A DNA stretch of 64,000 nucleotides. It comes from an uncultured Mobiluncus sp. (lineage in GTDB: Bacteria > Actinomycetota > Actinomycetes > Actinomycetales > Actinomycetaceae). A program made the translations under genes and the position numbers. The notes beneath the pieces are model-generated. The model saw only the letters and a program-made list of their open reading frames with translations, was not told the DNA's origin and searched no databases. The stretch lies in assembly GCF_947087965.1 (NCBI RefSeq), contig NZ_CAMUES010000004.1:124001-188000 (forward strand). The letters are read 5' to 3'. Below, one piece after another: positions 1 through 7,181 of the stretch (positions are counted from its first letter, which is position 1; the number at the start of each line of letters is the position of its first letter).

Positions 1-708
1 CTTTACCACTTTGATGAGCAGTTACGGGACAGTGTTTTTACTGTTCTTGGACGTATCGAGCTAGCGATGCGAGCGTTAATCGGGCATCAGCTAGGAGCTA
101 TCAATCCGCTTATCCATCTTGATGCTGCACGCATGGGTGCCCCAGCCTGTCAGCGTTATCACAATAGTAGCGGGAACGCTCACGAGGTGTGGTTGACGAA
201 ATATGACACTGCTCTTCAGGCATCGAGAGAAGAGTTTGTTGAGCATCACCGCCGCCAATATGCAGGCAAACTTCCTATCTGGGCGGCCGTGGAAGTAATG
301 GATTGGGGAATGCTTTCGCACCTGTACCGGATGGCACCTAACCGGGCACGCAATGAAATAGCTGCAAAATGTCGTCTTCGTGCTCCTCAGCTTGAATCAT
401 GGCTAAAGTGCCTCAATATTGTGCGTAACTATTCAGCCCATCATGCTCGCATGTTCAACAGGGTATTCGATATCAAACCCAAACTGCCGAAAGACCCGCG
501 TCTTACAGCGGTGAGCCGGTGCTCTAACCGTGCTTTTGGGCAACTCACTCTTGCCCAATACCTGTTGCATGAACTGCAGCTGTCAGGAACCGAGACGCTA
601 CCTAGCGTCTTGAAGAAATTCCCTCATAACAATCTTGTGCCCTTCAGCAGGCTCGGCGCACCAGAAAACTGGCAAGAAAATCCTCTCTGGGCAACCAAAA
701 CCGTCTAG
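1..708 (+). CDS. Abi_2 / AbiF-AbiD family HEPN protein (5' end outside window)
   Basis: The reading frame is open from base 1, so the start codon lies upstream of the window; 235 codons are visible before the TAG. The first visible residues (LYHFDEQLRD) and the following IELAMR motif match the Abi_2 (AbiD/AbiF) family of phage abortive-infection proteins. A HEPN ribonuclease motif is present: R-NYSA-H encoded at 424-441, followed by HARMFNR, which is the typical family signature. Known role of the family: RNA-cleaving toxin that stops growth of infected cells. A structured non-coding stretch and a tRNA gene follow, which fits a defence gene carried on a tRNA-associated element. The family call is firm; the target RNA and the defence role here are inferred. 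Confidence 0.85.
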   Translation, partial: LYHFDEQLRDSVFTVLGRIELAMRALIGHQLGAINPLIHLDAARMGAPACQRYHNSSGNAHEVWLTKYDTALQASREEFVEHHRRQYAGKLPIWAAVEVMDWGMLSHLYRMAPNRARNEIAAKCRLRAPQLESWLKCLNIVRNYSAHHARMFNRVFDIKPKLPKDPRLTAVSRCSNRAFGQLTLAQYLLHELQLSGTETLPSVLKKFPHNNLVPFSRLGAPENWQENPLWATKTV

Positions 709-846
709 TCTCTGCGGTAGTAGGCGCACTCATACCCATCAGCGGTCAAGGGCAACCGGTCGCCCAAGCTGGTAGGCGCGACATCAGCCGGCAAGCCTAT
801 TCGACGGTAAAATCGGAGGTAAAGGACAAACAACACCATGAAGATA
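709..846. other. Non-coding stretch behind the Abi gene
   Basis: No convincing open reading frame. It has short GC-rich inverted repeats, for example GGGC/GCCC arms at about 750-765 enclosing ACCGGT, and ends in an AGGTAAAGGACAAACAACACC stretch that leads into the tRNA-addressed element at 847. It may be the 3' part of the Abi transcript or a small RNA partner of the HEPN protein; nothing in the sequence decides this. Confidence 0.35.
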
Positions 847-984
847 GAGCGGGCGACGGAGGTTTTTTAGGGCGTTCCGGCTAAAACGGCACACCAGTGC
901 CGTTTTTTAACGCCTCCACCATTTTACTCAGCGGCTTATGCGACTGCGTCGCTGCCGCTGAGCGAACTTGTTCGATTCCCGTCG
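847..984. repeat. tRNA-Gly-addressed structured element (copy 1)
   Basis: A 138-bp non-coding element. Its left end (847-859) repeats 13 bp of the 3' end of the tRNA-Gly gene (1037-1049) in the same orientation. Its right end (970-984, GTTCGATTCCCGTCG) is an inverted 15-bp copy of the tRNA-Gly T-arm. Between them are hairpin A (883-908, 10-bp stem, loop ACCA), enclosed by GGCGTT/AACGCC (871-876 and 909-914), and hairpin B (927-962, 9-bp outer stem CTCAGCGGC/GCCGCTGAG, inner GCGAC/GTCGC stem). The core 901-920 matches 17 of 20 bases of the element at 54514-54657 on the opposite strand, and the order of hairpins is the same. It could be a mobile element, a structured RNA, or a conserved att-site remnant. 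Confidence 0.7.
883..908 (+). terminator. Intrinsic-terminator-like hairpin (hairpin A of the element)
   Basis: The stem AAAACGGCAC/GTGCCGTTTT with loop ACCA runs into six T residues. In the plus direction it would terminate the Abi transcript. The same hairpin belongs to the conserved core of the tRNA-addressed element, so termination may not be its only role. Confidence 0.55.
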
Positions 985-996
985 TAGCCCCCCAGA

Positions 997-1034
997 TTGA
1001 CTAAAAGCCGGGCTAAAGCCCGGCTTTTAGTCAA
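997..1034 (-). terminator. Terminator of tRNA-Gly (bidirectional)
   Basis: A perfect 18-bp inverted repeat (997-1014 and 1017-1034) with a two-base spacer. The outer parts of the arms supply A- and T-rich flanks in both directions. It directly abuts the CCA end of the tRNA-Gly gene. Confidence 0.8.
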
Positions 1035-1108
1035 TGGAGCGGGCGACGGGAATCGAACCCGCCTTTACAGCTTGGGAAGCTGTCGTTCTACCGATGAACT
1101 ACGCCCGC
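1035..1108 (-). tRNA. tRNA-Gly (anticodon CCC)
   Basis: On the minus strand the acceptor GCGGGCG pairs with CGCCCGC. The anticodon stem ACAGC/GCTGT carries the loop TTCCCAA, giving anticodon CCC. The T-loop is GTTCGATTC and the CCA end is encoded (1035-1037). A terminator palindrome follows directly, and parts of the 3' end are duplicated at 847-859 and, inverted, at 970-984. Confidence 0.95.
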
Positions 1109-1269
1109 GGTTCAAACTACAACAGTATGCCACATTCTAGCAGCAACAGCCAGGAGCTCTGTTTCTCCATTGCAGAGGGGTAAAAATTGCTGATACCCCC
1201 CGCCCACGCTCCTCATCTTCACTTAGCGATAGCCTTCACGAAATACGAAGTGCCCACAAAACCAGCATA

Positions 1270-1920
1270 TTACCACATGAAATCAGGAATCTCCCCGGGA
1301 TATTCCTCCCAATACGCCTCCGCCTCGCTTGCCAAAACAGCCGACTCGCCCCGGCTGGCATCATCGGCGATTCCCACCGTGTGGAACCCGGCCGCGTTCG
1401 CCACCCGGACCGCATAAACCGCGTCCTCAAACACCCAGGCATCCTCCGGCACGCTGCCCATCGCCCCCGCCGCCTGCAGAAACATAGTCGGCTCGCGCTT
1501 GTGCATTCCCGTCTCCGAAGAAGCGAAATACTGCGTGAACATGTCCTCAATCCCCAGACGCCGAAAAGCCGGGCGAATCAGACCCTCGGATCCGGAACTC
1601 ACCACTGTCATCGGCACCCCCGCCTCAGCCAGTGCCTCCAGGAAACCCCTGGCACCGGGCTTGAGCTGCACCTCCTCGAGATAGCCGGTATAGACCGCAT
1701 CTTTGATGCCGTTCACGACCTCGCTGACCGTTACGTCCAACCCGAAGCGCTGGTGTACCAAGTGCGCCGACTCAGGCAAAGTCATCTCGAAAAATTGCGC
1801 ACCCAAATCTTTATCAACCTCTATCCCCAAGGTCGTCAAGTATTTTCCGGCTGCCTCCCGCCACAGCGGCATAGTGTCGAGCAGCGTCCCGTCACAATCG
1901 AAAATCGCGCCTTTAATCAT
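1270..1920 (-). CDS. HAD-family phosphatase (beta-phosphoglucomutase-like)
   Basis: 216 residues starting at MIKGAIFDCDGTLLDT, which is HAD motif I with the nucleophile Asp and acid/base Asp. Later motifs are VVSSGSEG (motif II), the helical cap between them, and VFEDAVYAVRVANAAG (motif IV). Size and cap fit the subfamily of phosphoglycolate phosphatase and beta-phosphoglucomutase. The start is set by motif I and by an ATGA overlap with the upstream gene's stop (1917-1920), so the two genes are translationally coupled. The frame is open further upstream but lies inside the neighbour. The substrate cannot be read from the sequence. Confidence 0.85.
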   Translation of the reverse strand: MIKGAIFDCDGTLLDTMPLWREAAGKYLTTLGIEVDKDLGAQFFEMTLPESAHLVHQRFGLDVTVSEVVNGIKDAVYTGYLEEVQLKPGARGFLEALAEAGVPMTVVSSGSEGLIRPAFRRLGIEDMFTQYFASSETGMHKREPTMFLQAAGAMGSVPEDAWVFEDAVYAVRVANAAGFHTVGIADDASRGESAVLASEAEAYWEEYPGEIPDFMW

Positions 1921-2558
1921 GTCCTCAGGATACCTTCCCAACTTCCCTCCCGACGCGCATCCTTTCCGGCCTGCACCACTAAACCGTGAAATAACGCCAG
2001 TTCCGCCACCGTAAATCCCTCCGAGCGCCACGCCGCATCGCAGGCCTGTCGCGCTTGTCGATAGGTCCGAAACTCGCCCAAACCAGCTGCTGCCAGCAAT
2101 CGGCGCGCATAGGCGTCGAAAATAAAAACCGGGCGGTCATAGGCATAAAGCAGGATGTCGTCGGCAGTTTCTTCCCCCACTCCCGGAACTCGCAAAAGAG
2201 AGTTGCGCAGCGTTGGGGTGTCAATCTCACCAGCCCGGGCAACAGTTTTTATGTACCAATCGGTCAAGTTTTTCAGGTATCGTGCTTTCGCACGCATGAA
2301 GCCGCTGGGGCGAATGAGTGTCTCGAGTTCGCACGATTCCACCCCCGTCAGCCGCATGGGGTCGAGAAGTCCTTCCTTCCGCAGGTTCTCTAGGGACTTT
2401 TCCACGCTGGTCCAGGTCGTGTTTTGGGTAAGCACGCTGCCCACCAGAATCTCAAACTTCGTTTCCGCCGGCCACCACTTTCCCGCATCTCTCACATTGC
2501 GTTGCAAAATCTCGAACAGCTCACGAAAACCCGAAACCCGCCCTACCATGCTTGTCAT
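1917..2558 (-). CDS. Endonuclease III-like HhH-GPD base-excision repair protein
   Basis: 213 residues. An N-terminal helical part with VGSVLTQNTTWTSVEKSL resembles the EndoIII fold. The helix-hairpin-helix LLRVPGVGEETADDILLYA is followed by the GPD region FIFDAYARRLL, where Asp is the expected catalytic residue. The C-terminus has no four-Cys [4Fe-4S] loop, as in the MIG/HP0602-type branch. Expected role: N-glycosylase acting on damaged or mismatched bases. It overlaps the downstream HAD gene by four bases. The lesion it acts on is not predictable from the sequence. Confidence 0.85.
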   Translation of the reverse strand: MTSMVGRVSGFRELFEILQRNVRDAGKWWPAETKFEILVGSVLTQNTTWTSVEKSLENLRKEGLLDPMRLTGVESCELETLIRPSGFMRAKARYLKNLTDWYIKTVARAGEIDTPTLRNSLLRVPGVGEETADDILLYAYDRPVFIFDAYARRLLAAAGLGEFRTYRQARQACDAAWRSEGFTVAELALFHGLVVQAGKDARREGSWEGILRT

Positions 2559-2577
2559 GAAGAACCGCCCGGAGAGA

Positions 2578-3372
2578 CTATTGACCCGAAATCTGCAAGT
2601 CTCGTGACGAGACCATCAGCAGTCTGCCGCTAGTGAAAGAAACGATGGCGCACTGTGCGGTGATTTCGTTGGAAACCCCGCGTGTTGAGCCGCGAACCAG
2701 AGTAAAGTCCTCGACCAGGTAGCGCGTCCCCGTCAGGGTGAGGCCCTCAACATCGCCGTCAAAAGGAATCAAGCCGAAATAGTGGTAGTTGTTGCGGGGC
2801 ACCATATGGGTTCCCGGTCCTACCAGGGACACCATGTTGTAGCCGTCTATCCAGCGCAGCCGGGCGGGAGTGTGGGCGAATTTCGCCAAAATGCCGAGGT
2901 TTCCCAAAGTATGGTCCAAGCGTCCCCCCAAACCGCCAATGACATCTATGTGCCGGTAACCGCGAGAATACGCCAAATCGACCGCCGCTTCAGAATCCGT
3001 AACTTCCTTGGCCGCGGGGAGAACTATCACTTCCGCGCCATCGCGGGGAACAGCGACGCTGGGAGGGTCGACGGGTACTGCCGCCAAAGCCTCGGGGGAG
3101 CGAGTGCGCCCGTCCGCGAACTCAGCCTGACCTGCCGGACGCGGTGAAGAATCAAAGTCGCCGATATAGACGTCGGGGACAATCCCCAAAGTTCGCGCCA
3201 CGTCTTGACCCGAATCGCCACAAATTACCAACTCGTAGACCGAAAAATCCCAGTCGTCAGCGCACAGCGCACGCAGACCTTGCACCCCTCCGACCACCAC
3301 CAGGCAGCGCGAATCAGCCGACACAGCGCCATCTTTAGCCGAATCGTCGCGGTTTTCGCACATCTTGGTCAT
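2578..3372 (-). CDS. Thiamine pyrophosphokinase
   Basis: 264 residues with the hallmark motifs of the family: ICGDSGQD, YIGDFDSS, KEVTDSEAA and GGLGGRLDHTLGNL. The enzyme transfers pyrophosphate from ATP to thiamine to make ThDP in the cytosol. An insert rich in Pro, Ala and Val separates the GDFDSS motif from KEVTD and makes the protein somewhat longer than the family minimum. A second ATG nine bases downstream is an alternative start. It probably heads a minus-strand unit with the two genes below (19-bp gap). It is divergent from the ABC transporter gene. Confidence 0.88.
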   Translation of the reverse strand: MTKMCENRDDSAKDGAVSADSRCLVVVGGVQGLRALCADDWDFSVYELVICGDSGQDVARTLGIVPDVYIGDFDSSPRPAGQAEFADGRTRSPEALAAVPVDPPSVAVPRDGAEVIVLPAAKEVTDSEAAVDLAYSRGYRHIDVIGGLGGRLDHTLGNLGILAKFAHTPARLRWIDGYNMVSLVGPGTHMVPRNNYHYFGLIPFDGDVEGLTLTGTRYLVEDFTLVRGSTRGVSNEITAQCAIVSFTSGRLLMVSSRDLQISGQ

Positions 3373-3411
3373 GGAGTCATTCTAATCTGGCCCCCGCGAA
3401 GCCCGGAAAAC

Positions 3412-3425
3412 ATGACAGATGTCAT
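3412..3425. promoter_or_regulatory. Candidate operator of the ABC/two-component operon
   Basis: ATGACA-GA-TGTCAT is a perfect inverted repeat with 6-bp arms and a 2-bp spacer. It lies 60 bp before the ABC ATPase start and 40 bp before the divergent thiamine pyrophosphokinase start. Response regulators of the NarL/LuxR type bind such dyads and often control the exporter encoded next to them, so binding by the regulator at 6381-6986 is a reasonable inference. Confidence 0.5.
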
Positions 3426-3484
3426 CTAATTTTTGTGATTGCGCACACTACCGGCCCAAACGCTGGGGAGCAAGACTTAGATAC

Positions 3485-4396
3485 ATGAACACAACCACTA
3501 CAGCTGCTCTGCAGCTCACTCATTTGCATAAGCACTTCGGGAAAGTCCACGCAGTGGAAGGCATCGAACTTAATGTACCGACTGGTACAGTTATGGCTCT
3601 GCTGGGGCCGAACGGGGCGGGGAAAACCACCACTCTGGATATGGTTCTGGGGCTGAGCGCACCAACCTCCGGGGAAGTGCAGGTTTTGGGCGAAAGCCCG
3701 AAAACCGCGATTTCCCGCGGTCAGATTGCTGCCGTCCTGCAAACGGGTGGCCTACTCAAAGACATGTATGTCTCCGAAGTCGTCCGCTGGATTGCCGCAG
3801 CTTACGGCCGGGATGTTGATACCCCGGAAAACCGGGAGCGGGTGATACGCGCGGCAAACCTGGAGCCGATTCGCAAACGTAAGATTGGGAAATGCTCCGG
3901 CGGGGAACAACAGCGGATTAAATTCGCGCTAGCTCTGTTACCAAACCCGGATTTATTGATACTCGACGAACCGACCGCGGGAATGGACGCCAACGCGCGC
4001 CGCGACTTTTGGGAAGTGATGCACGGTCAGGCGCAAAACGGCAAGACCATCGTCTTTGCCACCCACTACCTGCAGGAGGCCTCGGATTATGCTGATCGCA
4101 TCGTGGTGATGAATCACGGAAAAATTATCGCGGATGCCAGCCCAGCAGAAATTACTGCCCAGAGAACGCGCAACGTGTCTTTCCAGGTTGACGCCTCTCA
4201 CCTCAATACGCTCACCGCTCAAATACAGCAACATTGGCCCCAAGAATCTGTCGATATCAAAGACCATAGAATGTACCTATCGGTACAAGAATCGGATGAT
4301 TTCGCGCGTTTCATCCTCTCTCAACCAGGCGTGAGCCATTTGGAAATCGTGCCTCCCTCCATGGAGGACACTTTCTTTACCCTGACCAGCAACTAA
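3485..4396 (+). CDS. ABC transporter ATP-binding protein (DrrA/YvfR-like exporter)
   Basis: 303 residues from ATG 3485 (MNTTTTAALQ). Walker A is GPNGAGKTTTLD, the signature is CSGGEQQRIKFAL, Walker B is LLILDEPTAGMD and the switch His is in FATHYLQEA. The last 80 residues match the accessory C-terminal region of drug- and lantibiotic-type exporters. It is followed after 12 bp by its ABC-2 permease, then by a histidine kinase and response regulator, all in one direction with overlapping ends. Likely role: export of an antibiotic, peptide or lipid sensed by the two-component pair. The longer open frame to 3419 is not needed and would overlap the palindrome. Confidence 0.92.
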   Translation: MNTTTTAALQLTHLHKHFGKVHAVEGIELNVPTGTVMALLGPNGAGKTTTLDMVLGLSAPTSGEVQVLGESPKTAISRGQIAAVLQTGGLLKDMYVSEVVRWIAAAYGRDVDTPENRERVIRAANLEPIRKRKIGKCSGGEQQRIKFALALLPNPDLLILDEPTAGMDANARRDFWEVMHGQAQNGKTIVFATHYLQEASDYADRIVVMNHGKIIADASPAEITAQRTRNVSFQVDASHLNTLTAQIQQHWPQESVDIKDHRMYLSVQESDDFARFILSQPGVSHLEIVPPSMEDTFFTLTSN

Positions 4397-4408
4397 GGAA
4401 ATCTCATC

Positions 4409-5173
4409 ATGAACACGAAAATATTTGCTCTGGATTTAAAGCGAATTCTGCGCTCACCCGAAGTACCCATGTTTGTCATTGGACTTCCGGTGGTGATTTA
4501 CCTGATTTTTGGGGTCGCCGCAACCTACGCCAAGGAAATGGTCGCCGACACGACTGTCAATTGGGCCTGGGTCATTATGGTCAATATCGCCGCCTACGGA
4601 GCCATTATCTCCACCGCCAGCTTTGCTGCTGGCACCTCCGTGGAAAAGATTCAAGGTTGGGGACGCCAAATCGCACTGACTCCCCTGAGTAACGGGAGGT
4701 ACCTGGGTACCAAAATCGCCTTGGGAGCGCTGCTGGCGGCTTTGCCCGTGGCGGTCATCTTCCTGTTGGGTGGTCTGACTCAAGCCAAAGCGGAGCCCTC
4801 TGCCTGGATTATCTCTGTCTTGGTGATTCTGGGCGGATCACTCACTTTCACCCTCTATGGTCTGGCTTTCGGACTGTTGCTGCATTCCGATACAGCCGTC
4901 TCTATCGCCTCGGGACTGACCACCCTGTTTGCTTTCATAGCGAATTTTTTCATGCCCCTGGGCGGATGGCTGCTGGATTTCGCGAAATTCATGCCGGGCT
5001 ACGGTTACGGAATTCTCGCCAGATATGCCGGCACTAACGGAAATCAGATTACTATGGACGGAAAGCCGTACACCGAAAACCTAGGAATTGGCATCGTGAA
5101 CTTTGTAGTGTGGATCTTGATTTTTGCTCTTCTGGCACTGTGGGGCTATCAACGTTCACGGAGGCACGCATGA
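4409..5173 (+). CDS. ABC-2 type transporter permease
   Basis: 254 residues with six hydrophobic segments, starting MNTKIFALDLKRILRSPE, the usual N-terminus of ABC-2 permeases of the YvfS/DrrB kind. The gene lies 12 bp after the ATPase, and its TGA overlaps the ATG of the kinase gene (ATGA at 5170-5173). With the ATPase at 3485-4396 it would form a homodimeric-permease exporter in the cytoplasmic membrane. The substrate is unknown. Confidence 0.9.
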   Translation: MNTKIFALDLKRILRSPEVPMFVIGLPVVIYLIFGVAATYAKEMVADTTVNWAWVIMVNIAAYGAIISTASFAAGTSVEKIQGWGRQIALTPLSNGRYLGTKIALGALLAALPVAVIFLLGGLTQAKAEPSAWIISVLVILGGSLTFTLYGLAFGLLLHSDTAVSIASGLTTLFAFIANFFMPLGGWLLDFAKFMPGYGYGILARYAGTNGNQITMDGKPYTENLGIGIVNFVVWILIFALLALWGYQRSRRHA

Positions 5174-6384
5174 ACCTGAAATCTTCCCCTGCCCTTACCG
5201 CGGACGGTCGCAGTCTCACCAGTTCTCCTTCGAACTCCTACATTTTCACGAGCACCTTCATGAGTCTCGTATGGCTGGGGTTCCTGTACTTTCCGATTAG
5301 TCGAGCCCTGACCTTACCCCTGGGACCGAAGATAATTTCCCTGATATTGACCACCGCATTCGCTCTGGCTTACGTAGCTGCTTTTTCACTCTCGTGGCGC
5401 AAACCAATCATGGGAGAGCGTAACTTCCGCTACTTCGACGGCCGGCACCGCCTACGCAAGAGCGACGCCATAGCCTTTGCAGTACTTGTGATGACTACAT
5501 TGCTACAGGTGGCAGTGTTAGGACCGCTGAAATCCTTGACTTTCCTGCCGTTTATCGCTGCTGCCGCGCCTTTCACCCTGCCCCAGGCGGCTGGCTACAT
5601 TACCGGAGCCTTGACGGTTTTAGCCTCCTTCCTCATCCCCCGTTTTGTACCGAATGGTCAAGAATACTTTGGCCTTGCCATCACCACCTCAGCCGTGTTT
5701 ATGTTCGTGGCGGGAATAACTTTCTTTATCGGTTCCAGTATTGAAAGCCAGCGCCAAGCCAGAACACGAGCGATTTTGGAAGAACGCGAACGGGTAGCCA
5801 GGGATGTACACGATGTCCTGGGTCACACCCTTACGGTCATTGCCCTCAAGTCCGAACTGGCCGGAAAACTGCTGGAACGCGATCCCGGGCGTGCCCAGGC
5901 GGAACTGCACGAGATTACAAACCTGGCGCGGGAATCAATCGAAGAGGTTAGGCAGACTGTGGCGGGGCTCAAAGTGCAGAGTTTGTTCGAAGAAATCGCC
6001 GCCGCGTCTCAGGCATTGGAGAGTGCCAGTATAGACTTGCAGCGGGAGGGTAGCGCCTGGCCAGACCTCGACTCCATACCCGCAGTGAACCAAGCGATTT
6101 TTGCCTGGGTGATTAGGGAGGCGACTACTAATATCATTCGTCATGCGGCGGCTCACCGAGTCACTATCGAGATGAACCGGAGCAGTCTAACTATCACCGA
6201 TAATGGGGTGGGAATCTCCCCCGATGCTACCGGACACGGTCTGGAGGGGCTCAAGGCTCGCGTGGAACAGGTCGGCGGGACTCTCAGTATAGTTGGGATA
6301 CGTGAGGTCACGAGTGCCGCAAGTGCCGAGAGCGAACGGCAAAACGTTCCGGAGACCGGCACCGTAGTGGAGGTAAAGCTGTGA
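5170..6384 (+). CDS. Sensor histidine kinase, HisKA_3 type
   Basis: 404 residues from the ATG that overlaps the permease stop. The N-terminal half holds about six membrane segments (residues roughly 28-190) with no large extracellular domain, as in DesK- or LiaS-like kinases. The dimerisation/phosphoacceptor motif ERERVARDVHDVLGHTLTVI places the phosphorylated His at about residue 214. The HATPase_c domain shows NIIRHAAAHRV (N box) and ITDNGVGI (G1). It overlaps the regulator gene by four bases (GTGA). It probably senses membrane state or the exported compound; the signal itself is not visible. Confidence 0.92.
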   Translation: MNLKSSPALTADGRSLTSSPSNSYIFTSTFMSLVWLGFLYFPISRALTLPLGPKIISLILTTAFALAYVAAFSLSWRKPIMGERNFRYFDGRHRLRKSDAIAFAVLVMTTLLQVAVLGPLKSLTFLPFIAAAAPFTLPQAAGYITGALTVLASFLIPRFVPNGQEYFGLAITTSAVFMFVAGITFFIGSSIESQRQARTRAILEERERVARDVHDVLGHTLTVIALKSELAGKLLERDPGRAQAELHEITNLARESIEEVRQTVAGLKVQSLFEEIAAASQALESASIDLQREGSAWPDLDSIPAVNQAIFAWVIREATTNIIRHAAAHRVTIEMNRSSLTITDNGVGISPDATGHGLEGLKARVEQVGGTLSIVGIREVTSAASAESERQNVPETGTVVEVKL

Positions 6385-6986
6385 TTAGCGTGGTACTGGC
6401 CGATGATCAAGCCCTAGTGCGCGGAGCAATTGCGGCACTGCTGGAACTCGAAGGCGACATTGAGGTTGTCGCCCAGGCCAGCAATGGTCGCGAACTCCTC
6501 GATGCTGTCCAAACCCACCACCCCCAGGTTGCGGTGGTGGACATCGAGATGCCCGACCTTGACGGAATCGCTGCCACCAAAGCCATCACCGAAACCACCG
6601 CCGACACCAAAACGCTGATTTTGACGACTTTTGGGCGTCCCGGCTACTTGAAACGCGCTCTGAGCGCCGGCGCCAAAGGCTTCATGGTCAAGGAAACTCC
6701 CGCCGAAGAACTCGCCGCCGCGGTACGAACTATCGCCGACGGAGGCACGGCTGTGGACCAAAAACTGGCCACCGAATCCCTTTTCGAGGGCGATAATCCC
6801 TTGACTGAACGCGAGATTGAAGTCCTGAAAATCGCCGAAAAAGGCTTGAGAGTCCAAGAAATCGCGTCTCGGGTGTACCTCTCACCCGGTACGGTACGCA
6901 ACTACCTCTCCAATGCAATCAGCAAAACTCACACGGATACCTCGGCGGGCGCAGCTCGAAGAGCCCGTGAACTCGGATGGCTCTAG
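6381..6986 (+). CDS. Response regulator, NarL/LuxR family
   Basis: 201 residues from a GTG that overlaps the kinase stop. The receiver domain has the acidic pair DD at residues 8-9, the phosphorylated Asp at about 54 (VVDIEMPD) and the Lys in MVKETPAEE. The C-terminal LuxR-type helix-turn-helix reads LTEREIEVLKIAEKGLRVQE...VYLSPGTVRNYLSN. It is the partner of the preceding kinase and probably binds the dyad at 3412-3425. Its last 44 bases and the following intergenic DNA are duplicated 862 bp downstream (7805 onward). Confidence 0.93.
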   Translation: MISVVLADDQALVRGAIAALLELEGDIEVVAQASNGRELLDAVQTHHPQVAVVDIEMPDLDGIAATKAITETTADTKTLILTTFGRPGYLKRALSAGAKGFMVKETPAEELAAAVRTIADGGTAVDQKLATESLFEGDNPLTEREIEVLKIAEKGLRVQEIASRVYLSPGTVRNYLSNAISKTHTDTSAGAARRARELGWL

Positions 6987-7162
6987 ACACGCCGCCTGTG
7001 CCTCGGAGCACCCAGACTACCTAGGATAGGTAAGGCTTACCTAATCTTATTCTGATAGACTGGGAACATGAATGATGACTGCAATCTCCCGCAAAGCGCC
7101 CGCGCAACTAAAATCGCAGCCGGATATTGGGTACTAGCGCGTGCCGGAAAACGGGTGCTGCG
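6943..7162 (+). repeat. Direct repeat, left copy (220 bp) flanking ogt
   Basis: This copy covers the last codons of the response regulator, an intergenic part with an iron box, and the first 95 bp of the methyltransferase gene. It aligns without gaps to 7805-8024 at a constant offset of 862 bp with roughly 90% identity by eye. Coding similarity ends abruptly at the junction with the ogt promoter region. Confidence 0.9.
7026..7044. promoter_or_regulatory. DtxR/IdeR-type iron box (left copy)
   Basis: ATAGGTAAGGCTTACCTAA is a 19-bp dyad that fits the DtxR consensus TWAGGTTAGSCTAACCTWA at 16 of 19 positions. It now lies before the truncated methyltransferase fragment and 138 bp before ogt, so whether it still controls anything is unclear. 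Confidence 0.7.
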
Positions 7163-7172
7163 GACACTGTAG
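7068..7172 (+). pseudogene. Truncated 5' fragment of the methyltransferase gene
   Basis: ATG followed by 33 codons nearly identical to the start of the intact gene at 7930 (MNDDCNLPQS, then KIAAG and WVLARAGKRVL), then divergence and TAG at 7170-7172. Upstream DNA including the iron box is also duplicated. This is a leftover of the duplication that surrounds ogt, not a functional gene. Confidence 0.85.
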
Positions 7173-7181
7173 ACTGAGGGC

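Noticed and set aside
847..996. A tmRNA (ssrA) gene, suggested by the tRNA-like TTCGATTCCC end and hairpins
   Set aside because: No tRNA-like 5' half with GGGGC-type start, no tag reading frame ending in ALAA-like codons, and the T-stem is mispaired.
1381..1989. Long plus-strand frame opposite the HAD phosphatase
   Set aside because: It is the antisense of a gene with clear HAD motifs and has no ribosome site or recognisable product.
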